Positions 50,463 through 59,469 of a DNA stretch of 64,000 bases are shown one piece after another (position 1 is the first letter of the stretch; each line of letters begins with the position of its first letter). The DNA lies in the NCBI GenBank assembly GCA_041658705.1, contig JBAZZT010000005.1:1-64000 (forward strand), given 5' to 3'. Origin of the DNA: CAIKNB01 sp041658705 (GTDB lineage: Bacteria; Patescibacteriota; Patescibacteriia; 2-12-FULL-60-25). Both the position numbers and the translations under genes were made by a program. Below the pieces are notes generated by a model that did not search any database, had not been told where the DNA came from, and worked only from the letters and a program-made list of their open reading frames with translations.

Positions 50463-51540
50463 CGCCGTGCTCGTCACGCTTGATTATCCGCCTGACCATG
50501 GCGGCGTAGCGCGTTATCTGTCGCAGCTGGTCAAAGCTTCGGAAGGCAAATTGCGCGTCATTGCGCCACTCGACTCGCAAGCCGCGGATGAAAAAAATGT
50601 CTATCGCAAAAAATTATTGCGCAAGACTTGGCCGTGTTGGTCGCCGCTGATTTGGATTTGCCGCACGCGTGGTCAGGCCACGGTGGTTTTGACTAGCCAT
50701 GTTTTTCCGGTCGGCACGGCGGCGTGGTTATCCAAGCTCATGGGCGGACCGGATTACGCCGTGATTTTTCACGGTCTGGATATCAAGCTGGCCAAAAGCG
50801 TGTGGAAAAGATGGCTGCTGCGTCGCATTGCTTATCGCGCTTATGCGCTGTTCGTGAACAGCGAGATGACCAAGGGACTGCTCAAAGACGCGGCGCCTCG
50901 CGTCAGGCACGTGTTCGTGATCACGCCGGGCGTCGAAAAGGTGCAGCTGCCGAGTCGTGCCGAAGCGCGAGCTGCTCTTGGTCTTGAAGAACGCAGGCCG
51001 TTGGCTTTGACCGTGACGCGACTCGTGCCGCGCAAAGGCATCGACATATCTTTGCAAGCCGTAGCCAATCTGCAGCGCAAAATGGATTTTGAATATTGCA
51101 TCTTGGGCAGCGGTCCTGATCGCGAACGATTGCGCGGACTGGCGCAAGTCACCGGCGCCAAGGTGCGTTGGATCGAAGGCGCGGATGACGCGACTAAGTG
51201 GCGTTGGATGGCCGCGGCTGACGTCTTCCTCATGCCGACGCGCGAAGAGGCGGATGACGTCGAAGGTTTCGGCATCGTGTATCTGGAAGCGGCGCTGGCT
51301 GGCGTGCCCTCGATCGCGGGCAAGAGCGGCGGAGCGCCTGAAGCCGTGCTCGACAAGAAAACGGGTGTTTTAGTCGATCCGGGCAGCGTCGTCGAAGTCG
51401 AGGCTGCGTTGTACGATCTCTTGGAGCATCGCGAGAGCGCCGAGTGGCTTGGGCTCAAGGCGAAGCAGCGCGTAATGGAAAAATTCCAATGGCCGGAGCG
51501 CTGGGAAGAAATCGCGCGGGCGATCGATCTCAAACTTTGA
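50446..51540 (+). CDS. Glycosyltransferase family 4
   Basis: A 364-aa GT-B enzyme. The N-terminal LDYPPDHGGVARYLSQLVKA and the C-terminal EGFGIVYLEAALAGVPSIAG (nucleotide-sugar binding) are family 4 features. It adds a sugar to a surface glycan; donor and acceptor unknown. Confidence 0.9.
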   Translation: MKMHRNAVLVTLDYPPDHGGVARYLSQLVKASEGKLRVIAPLDSQAADEKNVYRKKLLRKTWPCWSPLIWICRTRGQATVVLTSHVFPVGTAAWLSKLMGGPDYAVIFHGLDIKLAKSVWKRWLLRRIAYRAYALFVNSEMTKGLLKDAAPRVRHVFVITPGVEKVQLPSRAEARAALGLEERRPLALTVTRLVPRKGIDISLQAVANLQRKMDFEYCILGSGPDRERLRGLAQVTGAKVRWIEGADDATKWRWMAAADVFLMPTREEADDVEGFGIVYLEAALAGVPSIAGKSGGAPEAVLDKKTGVLVDPGSVVEVEAALYDLLEHRESAEWLGLKAKQRVMEKFQWPERWEEIARAIDLKL

Positions 51541-51541
51541 T

Positions 51542-52252
51542 ATGACCCAAGGCATCGCCGTCATCATCCCTTGCTTGAACCACGCCGCGGAACTTAAAGT
51601 AGCGCTCGAAGCTTTGCGTCGGCAGACATTGCAGGCGCAAGAGATCGTGGTCGTGGATAACGGCTCGGATGACGATCCAGCCACGGTCGTGCAAGGCTTC
51701 GGCGATTTGCCGGTTAAGTTCGAAAAATACACGCAACGGAAAGGCGCACCGGCGGCGCGCAACAGGGGAGCAGCGCTCACTTCCGCGCCATGGATGATTT
51801 TTTTGGATGCGCACGTCAGGTTGGAGCCTGAAGCGCTGCAAAAAATGGCGCAGAGTCTTGAGCTGCATCCAGAAGTCGATTTTGTCTATTCCGATTTCGT
51901 CTGGGATTTCAAAAAATTCCACCTTCAAGCTTGGGATGTCGCCGCGCTCAAAAAACTCAATTACATCCATACTTCAGCGCTTATGCGGCGTGGCGCTTTT
52001 CCGGGCTTTGATGAGAGTCTTACGAAATTCCAAGATTGGGATTTATGGTTGACGATGGCAGAAAAAGGTAGTCGTGGTTTTTGGATCGATGAATTTTTGT
52101 TCAAAGTCGCGCCGCACCAGAGCCATTACAGCAGTTGGCTGCCGAGCTTTGTGCATCGGATTCCCTGGCCGATTTTAGGTTGGACGCCGCGCGAGATAGA
52201 AAAATATCGCGCCGCTGAAAAAATAATCAGGTTGAAACACGGAATACGATGA
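51542..52252 (+). CDS. Glycosyltransferase family 2
   Basis: A 236-aa GT-A enzyme. AVIIPCLNHAAELKVALEAL, IVVVDNGSDDDP, GAPAARNRGA and a D-x-H in place of D-x-D (MIFLDAHVRLE) are visible. Its stop overlaps the start of the next gene (ATGA). Confidence 0.9.
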   Translation: MTQGIAVIIPCLNHAAELKVALEALRRQTLQAQEIVVVDNGSDDDPATVVQGFGDLPVKFEKYTQRKGAPAARNRGAALTSAPWMIFLDAHVRLEPEALQKMAQSLELHPEVDFVYSDFVWDFKKFHLQAWDVAALKKLNYIHTSALMRRGAFPGFDESLTKFQDWDLWLTMAEKGSRGFWIDEFLFKVAPHQSHYSSWLPSFVHRIPWPILGWTPREIEKYRAAEKIIRLKHGIR

Positions 52253-53877
52253 ACAATTACAAATTACAAATTACAAATGCCAAATTACCGAGCCTTCGGA
52301 CATCTTTTTGCGCCCATCCTTGGGCGGCGTGGGTTTGTGTTTTGCTCGTGGTTGAGACTGTTTCTTTCGCGACGTTGTTCGATCCTTTAGCCAACGCTAT
52401 AGCCTGCGCCGTGGTCGGATTTGTAGTTTTTATTCTGGGTTGGAGAAAACCGACGCTTGGTCTCGCGGCGTTGTTGCTCGAAAACATGGTCGGTTCGTTC
52501 GGCTATCTGCTCCAGATAAATCTAGGTCAACCGGCGATATCTTTGCGTATCGTCATGTTCGCCACGTTCTTTGCGGGTTGGTTGATCAATGCAGTGCAAG
52601 CTAAAGCGTTCAATGATCTTAAGTCTCTTTTATTCGGTCTTAAACCTTATTTCATCCTTGCGGTCTTGGTAGTTTATGCGATAGTGCGCGGATACCTTTT
52701 AGGTCAGCGTCAATTTCTCGTCAGCGATGCCAATGCTTGGCTGGAATTGGCCGTGCTCATTCCGGTATGCGATATCGCGTATCGCCAACGCGAACGCATC
52801 CGTCGCGATTTTATTTCGGTCATCTACACCGGCATCGGCTGGTTGGCGGCTAAGACTTTTATCTTGGAATATTTGTTTGCGCACAAGCTCGGCGGCGAGA
52901 GCTTGAGTTATGTTTACGTCTGGGTGCGGCGGACCGGCGTTGGCGAAATCACGCGCGTCATCCAAAGCGCTTATCGCATCTTTTTCCAATCACACATCTT
53001 CGCTGTGGCAGCCGCGACTTTTTGCGCCAGTAAATTATTTTCAGAACGACACGATGAAACCGCTTTGTCATTGCGAGCCACGGCGTTCGCGAACGCCGTG
53101 GCGAGCGCACAATCCAAAAGCGCGCGGCAATCCCTGGATTCCAGAGATTGCTTCGTCGTTGCTACTCCTCGCAATGACAAACTAATCCCTTGGCTTTTCT
53201 CGGCAGCAGCTTGGTTCATCATTGGCCTAAGTTTGTCGCGCAGCTTTTGGCTGGGAACGGCTGCGGGTTTGATTTGTTTGGCGGCGCTGCTGATCCGGAA
53301 ACGGAATTTTCTTTGGAGCCGTGTTTTTCTTTTCGCGACCTCCGCCTTCGCCGGAGTCTTACTCATGCTCGCGGCTTTAGCTTTTCCTTTGCCGCCAGTG
53401 TCTTTCGATTTCGGCGGCGTTGTCTCGAGTCGCGCTAATTTGAGCGAAGACGCGGTGGTCAGCCGCTGGCAGCTTTTGCCGGCCATGGTCGAAAAGATAA
53501 AGACTCATCCGATCCTAGGTTCCGGTTTCGGTAGCACCATCGTCTACGAATCAAAAGATCCGCGCGTGGTCGCGCTTACCGGCGGACGATATGAGACGTA
53601 CGCTTTCGAGTGGGGTTGGCTGGGATTCTGGGTGAAGTTCGGCGTTTTGGGTATCCTGGTCATGGTTTGGATTCTTGTTTCGCTTGGCCGTAGGATTTGG
53701 CGTCTGGATGAACCGTTGTGGCTACGCGCCGGCGCCGTCGCGACGCTGTTTGCCTTGTCTGTCGTGCATTTTTTCACCCCGTATCTGAACCATCCGCTTG
53801 GCTTCGCCTTTTTGCTCGTCGGTGAAGGATTGATTCGTTCAAATAAAAATTATGCGCCAAGAAAAACCATCACTTGA
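52249..53877 (+). CDS. O-antigen ligase/polymerase-like membrane protein, interrupted by a coding REP element
   Basis: A 542-aa multispan protein of the WaaL/Wzy group; GSGFGSTIVYES and the large extracellular loop before it fit. Two repeat-derived parts are translated: the first 13 residues (MNNYKLQITNAKL) come from heptad words, and residues about 273-311 (SLRATAFANAVASAQSKSAR and onward) come from a 114-bp REP-like element inserted in frame. The insert falls in a predicted non-membrane loop between hydrophobic segments, which may explain its tolerance. The true start could lie downstream, for example at an internal codon near 52300. Confidence 0.8.
   Translation: MNNYKLQITNAKLPSLRTSFCAHPWAAWVCVLLVVETVSFATLFDPLANAIACAVVGFVVFILGWRKPTLGLAALLLENMVGSFGYLLQINLGQPAISLRIVMFATFFAGWLINAVQAKAFNDLKSLLFGLKPYFILAVLVVYAIVRGYLLGQRQFLVSDANAWLELAVLIPVCDIAYRQRERIRRDFISVIYTGIGWLAAKTFILEYLFAHKLGGESLSYVYVWVRRTGVGEITRVIQSAYRIFFQSHIFAVAAATFCASKLFSERHDETALSLRATAFANAVASAQSKSARQSLDSRDCFVVATPRNDKLIPWLFSAAAWFIIGLSLSRSFWLGTAAGLICLAALLIRKRNFLWSRVFLFATSAFAGVLLMLAALAFPLPPVSFDFGGVVSSRANLSEDAVVSRWQLLPAMVEKIKTHPILGSGFGSTIVYESKDPRVVALTGGRYETYAFEWGWLGFWVKFGVLGILVMVWILVSLGRRIWRLDEPLWLRAGAVATLFALSVVHFFTPYLNHPLGFAFLLVGEGLIRSNKNYAPRKTIT
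52253..52288 (+). repeat. Heptad words over the start of the ligase gene
   Basis: Five words of the CAAATTA/CAAATGC type, single-armed, encoding NYKLQITNAKL. The same kind of word appears at the end of murC. Confidence 0.8.
53066..53179 (+). repeat. REP-like element, TGTCATTGCGAG family, inside a gene
   Basis: Same ends (TGTCATTGCGAG / CTCGCAATGACA) and the same 24-bp central palindrome as the intergenic copy at 33401-33519. Length 114 bp, a multiple of three, with no stop in the host frame. Confidence 0.9.
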
Positions 53878-55810
53878 AATTCCAGAGTTGCCGGAAGAAG
53901 ATAAATCGGGCGTCAGGCGCCGCCCAAGATTTAAGCGTGAAGAATTTTCGGACGAACCGGCGAAGGTTGAACGAAAGAATGCACAAGAAAAAATTCAAGA
54001 ATTGCACGCGCGTCTGGATGAGATCTTCACCCTCGGACTGCATTTGCCAGCCACGCCGCTCGGACGCGAATATCTCGGCAAAGCGGTCGAGACGATTCAT
54101 CAAGCGCGCAGCAATTGGGAGAAGCCGAACATGGTCATCCGGCCGCAGAACGAAGCGGAACGCAAAAAAGTCATAGACAAGATATATGAACTTGGCGCAC
54201 GGTCGGATGCGCCGGGGCGCATCGCTTATCAAGAACGGGTAAGCAAAGAGCTGGAAAGCGGCAAGAACGTGTCGTTTGGTGAGATGTATCAGAATCTCGC
54301 CAAGCTGAACGGCGAAGATCCTGAACGCGTCAAACAGGCGATACGCCGTAAGGATGAATTGGTCGAGCGATTGGCGCAGCGTATGGGTGGAAAAATGGAT
54401 GACGCTTTTATCCGTTCCGTCGTGGACGAAATGTTTGGACCGAATACGAATTACGATTGGGGACAAGGTTCGGCTACGGAATATTTTTTGACCGGCAAGC
54501 GCAACTGTAATGCACTCGCCGATGCCACGCCGATGGTTTTTGAGGAGCTCATCAAAAAACTGCCGCTCGAAGAGCAAAAGCGATATGAGCTCGGTATGGC
54601 CGTGGAAAAACAACACATTATCGGCACGCTCACGTTCAAACGAGACGATGGTTCAATCGATCACACGCTCTATCTCCAACCGCCGACGGAAAAATTAGTC
54701 GGGCAAAAGGAACGGACCGGTTCGCCGACCATCCCGCTTGAGACGGTCAAAAGAGCCATGGTCTCCAAAGAACCGATAAAAATCACTTCACCGGTCAAAC
54801 CCGGCGAAATCGTCGCAGCCAGTCCGGATCTAGACCTCGTCGTAAACCATCCTTTCTTATTGAACATCAAAGTCGAAGGACCGTTGCGCGGATCTGGTTA
54901 CGTGCGCGAAATAGCCGAAGAACGCGGCATCAAGCCCGTCAAATCCGAACCGGAAAAGCTCGCAGCCGTTCAGGAGCTGACGTTGTCGGAGGACGCCAAT
55001 AAAGCCGTAGACATCAGGAAGCACGCTGAAGATTACATGCTGAATATGGCGCGCGGCGCTAAATCCGCGGTCGAGATAGATGCGATGGGACTGAAATCAC
55101 CCAGCGTCGAACAAGTAAAAGCTTTGAATGATTGGCAGGGTCAGCGTCGCCCGGAAAATATTGAATATGGAGAAATCGAGGATATGTCAGCCGAAGTGTT
55201 GCGTGAGGTCCTGAACACCCCGGCGGAAGAAGTCGGATTTCGCTTGCGGGCGGATGATCTTAAGAAGTTGGAGTCAGCCCTGTCTATCATCGCAAGTGCA
55301 GAGCCTCAAAAAACTCCGTTGCGCATAAAATTCACGATCGGGAATTTCGGTGATAATGCCGGCCACATGGGTTATTTATTCGCCGCTTCAGGAATCAGGC
55401 GAATGGCATTCGCGCAAGAAGAATCAGCTTCTTTCAAACAGATCCAGATGTTCAAATATATAATCAAACATGCAGCTGAAAATGGAACTCACGACATTTA
55501 TATCGATAACAAAGATTGGACGCCCTTAGAAGACATGACAGACGGACTGTCATCCGTTTCATCTTTGAATGTCCACATAGGAATCGAGGATTATGTAGGA
55601 ATCGTTACCCATTACCCTGAATTGACAAAAAACAAACATCTCAAGCCGTGGATAAACAATCTTTACACCAATTTGCAACTGTCTTATTTTTTCCAGACGG
55701 AACTACGGGTCCCGGTCGAGCGGGTAAAGCAATACAAAGTCGAGGAAATACTTAAGGCTTGCGCCATCGAGTCGGAGGAAAAATACATGCACTACATCGC
55801 CGGACCGTAG
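53852..55810 (+). CDS. Large hypothetical protein
   Basis: A 652-aa protein I do not recognise, overlapping the ligase gene by 26 nt. The N-terminal 200 residues are charged and helical (RKNAQEKIQELHARLDEIFT). A middle part holds NYDWGQGSATEYFLTGKRNC-type sequence followed by HTLYLQPP, a possible cysteine-peptidase-like or transglutaminase-like fold (weak inference: one Cys and one His in plausible order). Another segment, LRIKFTIGNFGDNAGHMGYL, follows near residue 495. No signal peptide. It is the last gene of the glycan block. Confidence 0.75.
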   Translation: MRQEKPSLEIPELPEEDKSGVRRRPRFKREEFSDEPAKVERKNAQEKIQELHARLDEIFTLGLHLPATPLGREYLGKAVETIHQARSNWEKPNMVIRPQNEAERKKVIDKIYELGARSDAPGRIAYQERVSKELESGKNVSFGEMYQNLAKLNGEDPERVKQAIRRKDELVERLAQRMGGKMDDAFIRSVVDEMFGPNTNYDWGQGSATEYFLTGKRNCNALADATPMVFEELIKKLPLEEQKRYELGMAVEKQHIIGTLTFKRDDGSIDHTLYLQPPTEKLVGQKERTGSPTIPLETVKRAMVSKEPIKITSPVKPGEIVAASPDLDLVVNHPFLLNIKVEGPLRGSGYVREIAEERGIKPVKSEPEKLAAVQELTLSEDANKAVDIRKHAEDYMLNMARGAKSAVEIDAMGLKSPSVEQVKALNDWQGQRRPENIEYGEIEDMSAEVLREVLNTPAEEVGFRLRADDLKKLESALSIIASAEPQKTPLRIKFTIGNFGDNAGHMGYLFAASGIRRMAFAQEESASFKQIQMFKYIIKHAAENGTHDIYIDNKDWTPLEDMTDGLSSVSSLNVHIGIEDYVGIVTHYPELTKNKHLKPWINNLYTNLQLSYFFQTELRVPVERVKQYKVEEILKACAIESEEKYMHYIAGP

Positions 55811-55859
55811 TAGGCGAGGTAGCGACCTCCTTATCATGGCTTGCCGCAGCGTTCGCAAA

Positions 55860-56040
55860 CGACGTGCCGGGATGACAGAACCCTCCTGTCATTACCCGGT
55901 TCAACCACGTTGGACGTGACGCAGCCGGGTAATCCAGACCTTGAAAACATTGGAAAGGTTTTTCTCTCTGGATCCCCCGCGTTCGCGGAGGATGACAGAG
56001 GGAGAAGCGGAGGATGACAGAGAGGGGGCGGAGGATGACT
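55860..56040. repeat. Cluster of REP-like elements
   Basis: Three kinds sit head to tail: a TGTCATTACCCGG hairpin (55888-55934), then GGATCCCCCGC-GTTC-GCGGAGGAT (about 55970-55993), then tandem GCGGAGGATGACAGAG units as at 21031-21157. They fill the convergent gap before fmt. Confidence 0.8.
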
Positions 56041-56046
56041 ATTTTC

Positions 56047-56141
56047 TGTCATCCCGGCCTTGAGCCGGGATCTCTGGCTTTCGGAGATTGTTCTGTCGCG
56101 TTAGACGCGACTTTACGTCGCTGCTGCTCCTCGCAATGACA
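56047..56141. repeat. REP-like element forming the end of fmt
   Basis: Contains TGTCATCCCGG-CCTTGA-GCCGGGAT and ends with CTCGCAATGACA, the same end as the 33401 element. The fmt stop codon (TGA at 56051-56049, minus) lies in its ATGACAG end. Confidence 0.8.
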
Positions 56142-57074
56142 ACGCGTCCAATTTTTATTGCCGCGTAAAAAAGCTGCGCCGTCCATCGCGGGTTTGCTTT
56201 CGGGTTGAAGTTTTTGGATTTCGATGACCGTGCCATCGGCGCAAGCGATGCAGGGCAAGTCGTTGCGCACGAAGCGCTCGCTTGGTTTTTTTTCTGTGTC
56301 ATCGGCTCCAAGTCGAGCCGTGATGATTTTTAGGCGTTTGCCGTCGAATTCCATCCAAGTCCCGGGCCAGGGATCGTAGGCGCGGATGAGCCGCTCCACT
56401 TCTTGCGCAGTTTTATCGAAATCAAGTTTGCCGTCGTCGCGCGAAAGAATCTTGCAAGACGTTGCGATTGTATGATCCTGTTCTTGCGCTTCGATTCTTC
56501 CATCAAGATAGTCGGCCAAGACGTCGGGCAAGATGCGACCGCCGAGATCGGCCAGCCTATCGTGCAACGCCCCGCCGGTATCAGTATCCAGGATTTTTTC
56601 TTCGGCCTGCGCCAAAAGCGGACCGTGATCCATCTCGGCATCGATCTGCATAATCGTTACGCCGCTAAGCGTATCGCCGGCGGCGATGGCGGCTTGGATC
56701 GGCGAAGCGCCGCGCCAACGAGGCAGCAGCGAGCCGTGGACGTTGATGATGCCTTGTCGCGGCAAATCCAAGAGCCACTGCGGTAAAATCTTGCCGTATG
56801 ACACGACGACAAAAGCATCGCAGGTCGGGCCGACCTCCGTGATCCATGCTTTGAAGTTTTCATCTTTGAGTTTTTCGGGCTGGAATATCTGGATTCCAGC
56901 TTTCGCTGGAATGACGAAACTTTTCACCGGCGGGGGAGTCAGGACCGCATGCCGTCCGACTGGTCGGTCGGGTTGGGTCACGATTCCGGCAATCTCAAAA
57001 CGTCCATCTTGCATTAATGCGCGGAGCGATGGAATGGCGAATTCCGATGTGCCGAAGAAGATGATGCGATGCAT
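56049..57074 (-). CDS. fmt: Methionyl-tRNA formyltransferase, with two repeat-derived inserts
   Basis: Formylates Met-tRNAi for initiation. The 10-formyl-THF domain is present (SYGKILPQWLLDLPRQGIIN, VHGSLLPRWRGASPIQAAI) and a C-terminal RNA-binding part follows. Residues about 52-62 (VIPAKAGIQIF) come from a REP-like hairpin at 56889-56919, and the last 30 or so residues (CHCEEQQRRKVASNATEQSP) from a second element. 341 aa, longer than usual by about that amount. It pairs with def just upstream. Confidence 0.93.
   Translation of the reverse strand: MHRIIFFGTSEFAIPSLRALMQDGRFEIAGIVTQPDRPVGRHAVLTPPPVKSFVIPAKAGIQIFQPEKLKDENFKAWITEVGPTCDAFVVVSYGKILPQWLLDLPRQGIINVHGSLLPRWRGASPIQAAIAAGDTLSGVTIMQIDAEMDHGPLLAQAEEKILDTDTGGALHDRLADLGGRILPDVLADYLDGRIEAQEQDHTIATSCKILSRDDGKLDFDKTAQEVERLIRAYDPWPGTWMEFDGKRLKIITARLGADDTEKKPSERFVRNDLPCIACADGTVIEIQKLQPESKPAMDGAAFLRGNKNWTRCHCEEQQRRKVASNATEQSPKARDPGSRPG
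56889..56919 (-). repeat. REP-like hairpin inserted in frame in fmt
   Basis: TTCCAGC-TTTC-GCTGGAA stem plus ATGACGAAA; read on the minus strand it gives VIPAKAGIQ, a peptide known to occur as translated repeat DNA in many bacterial proteins. Confidence 0.85.
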
Positions 57075-57079
57075 GGCGT

Positions 57080-57170
57080 CTAGTAACTAGTAGCTAGTAT
57101 CTGGTAGCTAGTAGCTGGTATGGGTCGGTGAATTATACGAGCTACCAGCTACCAGATACCAGCTACTCGG
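57080..57170. repeat. Heptad hairpin element (CTAGTAG/CTGGTAG words)
   Basis: Six 7-bp words at 57080-57120 and a complementary arm at 57139-57170; about 26 bp pair with two mismatches. It fills the def-fmt gap. Confidence 0.88.
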
Positions 57171-57176
57171 TTCGAA

Positions 57177-57662
57177 TCAAACCGCCTTCCTATCCGTCCC
57201 TTTAGTCGTCTTGAGCGCTTTGTCCACGAAGAGCACGCCTTCGAGGTGATCGAATTCATGCTGCAGGACGATGGCGTGGAAACCTCTCGCTTCGACTTCG
57301 CTGCGTCGGCCGTGGCGATTGAGCGCTTTGAGGCGGATGCGTTTGGCGCGCGGCACGACGCCCCAGATGCCGGGCACGGACAAGCAGCCTTCTTCGCTTT
57401 CCAGCATGGCTTCAGACAGCATCTCGATTTCCGGATTGATGTAAACTTCGACGTCAGTTTTATTTTCCACGACGAAGACGCGGAGGTTGTTGCCGACTTG
57501 CGGCGCAGCGATCCCGACGCCGCCCGCTTCGTGCATGGTCAGGATTAAGTCATCCAAAAATTCTTGGAATTCGGAAGTGCCGATTTCCTCGCGCGCAACC
57601 GAAACAGAACGCTGATGCAGCGTTTTGGTCGGTAAGGTCACGATTTTGAGGACTTTGGGCAT
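57177..57662 (-). CDS. def: Peptide deformylase
   Basis: Metalloenzyme that removes the formyl group from nascent proteins. All three motifs are present: GVGIAAPQVG, EEGCLSVPG and HEFDHLEG. 161 aa. It precedes fmt on the minus strand; the pair is a usual functional neighbour set. Confidence 0.97.
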   Translation of the reverse strand: MPKVLKIVTLPTKTLHQRSVSVAREEIGTSEFQEFLDDLILTMHEAGGVGIAAPQVGNNLRVFVVENKTDVEVYINPEIEMLSEAMLESEEGCLSVPGIWGVVPRAKRIRLKALNRHGRRSEVEARGFHAIVLQHEFDHLEGVLFVDKALKTTKGTDRKAV

Positions 57663-57670
57663 GGGGCGGA

Positions 57671-57755
57671 GTAGAAGCTGGAAGCTGGAAGCTGGAAGCT
57701 AGGACCCAGACCCCAGATTCTAGCTTCTAGCTTCTAGCTTCTAGCTTCTGACTAC
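57671..57755. repeat. Heptad hairpin element (GAAGCTG / TTCTAGC words)
   Basis: Left arm 57671-57703 with four GAAGCTG-type words, right arm 57718-57755 with five TTCTAGC-type words, complementary apart from regular G/A changes. It fills the priA-def gap. Confidence 0.88.
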
Positions 57756-59468
57756 TTAGCTGAAAAAAGCCACTGGGTCAAGGTCAATGATGGCATCGCG
57801 GCGCCAAGGATTCAAGATTCGGATCAGCTCGTCTTCCGCGAACTCGAGCGGCGCTTTGAAGTGGAGGATGTGGCGCGGCGACTCATGCGGACGAAAGGCG
57901 ACTGAAAACGGTCCTTCGATGACGCAACCCGGCGGCAAGTCGGGCTTGATTTTACGCGCCAAATCTTCCGCTTGAGATTCCGATCCTCTGACGATGAGTT
58001 TGACGACGCGTCCGGCCGGAGGATAGCCGAATAGTTTGCGCTCGGCGAGTTCTTTTTCCCATTCCTGCGCCAGGCCTCGGGTAGTCAGCCAAGAGCGGCA
58101 GGCGGTAAGATTCTCTTCACGACCCTGCACCAGCAGACTTGAGGATGAAGTTTGCGCGCGCGCCGCGATCTTGCGCCAATTCATGACCAGCCGCTCGCGT
58201 CGACGGATGTCTTCGATCGCTCCGGCTAAGAGCGTCAAGTCGGAGACGGCGACACAGCTGTTTTGCGGAAAATCGTTTTCCAGGGCTTGAGTCAGCGAGC
58301 GAATTTGCACGCGACCCAAATCAGCCGCTTTGATTTGTTCAGCTAAGCGCTCTCGGCCGCTGCGACTTTTGGAAAAATCAGTCCCATTGCAACTCGGACA
58401 GGCGCGAGGCAAAGGTGATTTTTTTCCGCAATGTCGGCACAGGCCGCCGCCGTTTTCCGGAGACAGGCCGTAGCCGCAACTGGGGCAGACGGCGCGCCAG
58501 CCGCAATCTTTGCAGACCTGCCTGGCGCGAAAACCGTGGACCGGATGGATCAGGACGATTTCGCGGCCGGACTCCGCCGCGGCGCGCAAACGCGATAGCG
58601 TGCCGTCGGTCAAGATGTCGGTTTCGGCGTGACCGTGACGTGATGTATTTTCAGTCGTGATCTCAAGCGAGATTTCCGGCGCGGGGGCCTCTTGGCCTAA
58701 GCGCGGAGTCAGATAGTGTTCGCTCACGGCTAGTTTTGGATTCAGACGCGCGCATTCTTGCACCAAACGACGCGCATCATAACGCGGAGCCAGTTCGTCT
58801 TGCTTGAAATCGTCATTTTCCGGTTCGTTGATCACGACTCGGTCGGAGCAGGCAGCCAGCCAAGCGCCGAGTTTGGTCACGACCAGGGTTTTGTTTTTTG
58901 CCGACGCAAAATCAGCCACGAGCTTCCAGGCAGCACCAGGCGCAAGGTCTGAATGCAAAGCCGGACAGCCCAGCTTGAGCGCAGCCTTCTCGACTTCGGT
59001 TTTCCAGGCGCATAACACGAGCGTCCGACCCGTCCCGTCGCGGGCGGTCTTGATCGCAGCAGCCAGCGGATCAAGCGAAGGATGGAAGGTGCGCGTCTCG
59101 CGAGTCAGCTTGAGCTGTTCCGCGGTGTCAGGCATTTTCATCGCCTTTGCTCTTTTTGGGACGTGCCTGATCCAAGAAAACAAGATTGATGGTTTGGCGC
59201 TGAAGGTCAGCGCGCTGATGCGTTCAAGCAGCTCAACGGTCTCGGGATGGAATTTGAGCAGCGGTTGCGGACAACCTAAGTCCACGGCTTTTTCGGCCAC
59301 GAGGCTGCTGGCAGAAGTCTTGATCACCAGACCGGGCAAACGTTTTTTCCTGAACGGCACCGTCACCAAATCGCCGGGACCGAGTCGGCAATCTCGTTCC
59401 ACGGCGTAATCGAATTCTTCGACCCCAGGCACGGTGCGCAGAGCCGGGACGACGGTGATGTAGGGCAT
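57756..59468 (-). CDS. priA: PriA-like primosomal protein with degenerate ATPase
   Basis: A 570-aa homologue of the replication-restart helicase PriA (usually about 730 aa). The paired zinc sites are intact (CKDCGW, CPSCGYGL, CRHCGKK, CPSCNG; residues about 315-360), as are the N-terminal DNA-binding part and the C-terminal FGYPPAGRVVKL. No Walker A (usual GVTGSGKT) is found where expected, and the DEEH box appears as INEPENDDFKQ near residue 215. It is probably a loader or fork-binding scaffold without helicase activity (inference). Confidence 0.85.
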   Translation of the reverse strand: MPYITVVPALRTVPGVEEFDYAVERDCRLGPGDLVTVPFRKKRLPGLVIKTSASSLVAEKAVDLGCPQPLLKFHPETVELLERISALTFSAKPSILFSWIRHVPKRAKAMKMPDTAEQLKLTRETRTFHPSLDPLAAAIKTARDGTGRTLVLCAWKTEVEKAALKLGCPALHSDLAPGAAWKLVADFASAKNKTLVVTKLGAWLAACSDRVVINEPENDDFKQDELAPRYDARRLVQECARLNPKLAVSEHYLTPRLGQEAPAPEISLEITTENTSRHGHAETDILTDGTLSRLRAAAESGREIVLIHPVHGFRARQVCKDCGWRAVCPSCGYGLSPENGGGLCRHCGKKSPLPRACPSCNGTDFSKSRSGRERLAEQIKAADLGRVQIRSLTQALENDFPQNSCVAVSDLTLLAGAIEDIRRRERLVMNWRKIAARAQTSSSSLLVQGREENLTACRSWLTTRGLAQEWEKELAERKLFGYPPAGRVVKLIVRGSESQAEDLARKIKPDLPPGCVIEGPFSVAFRPHESPRHILHFKAPLEFAEDELIRILNPWRRDAIIDLDPVAFFS

Positions 59469-59469
59469 G

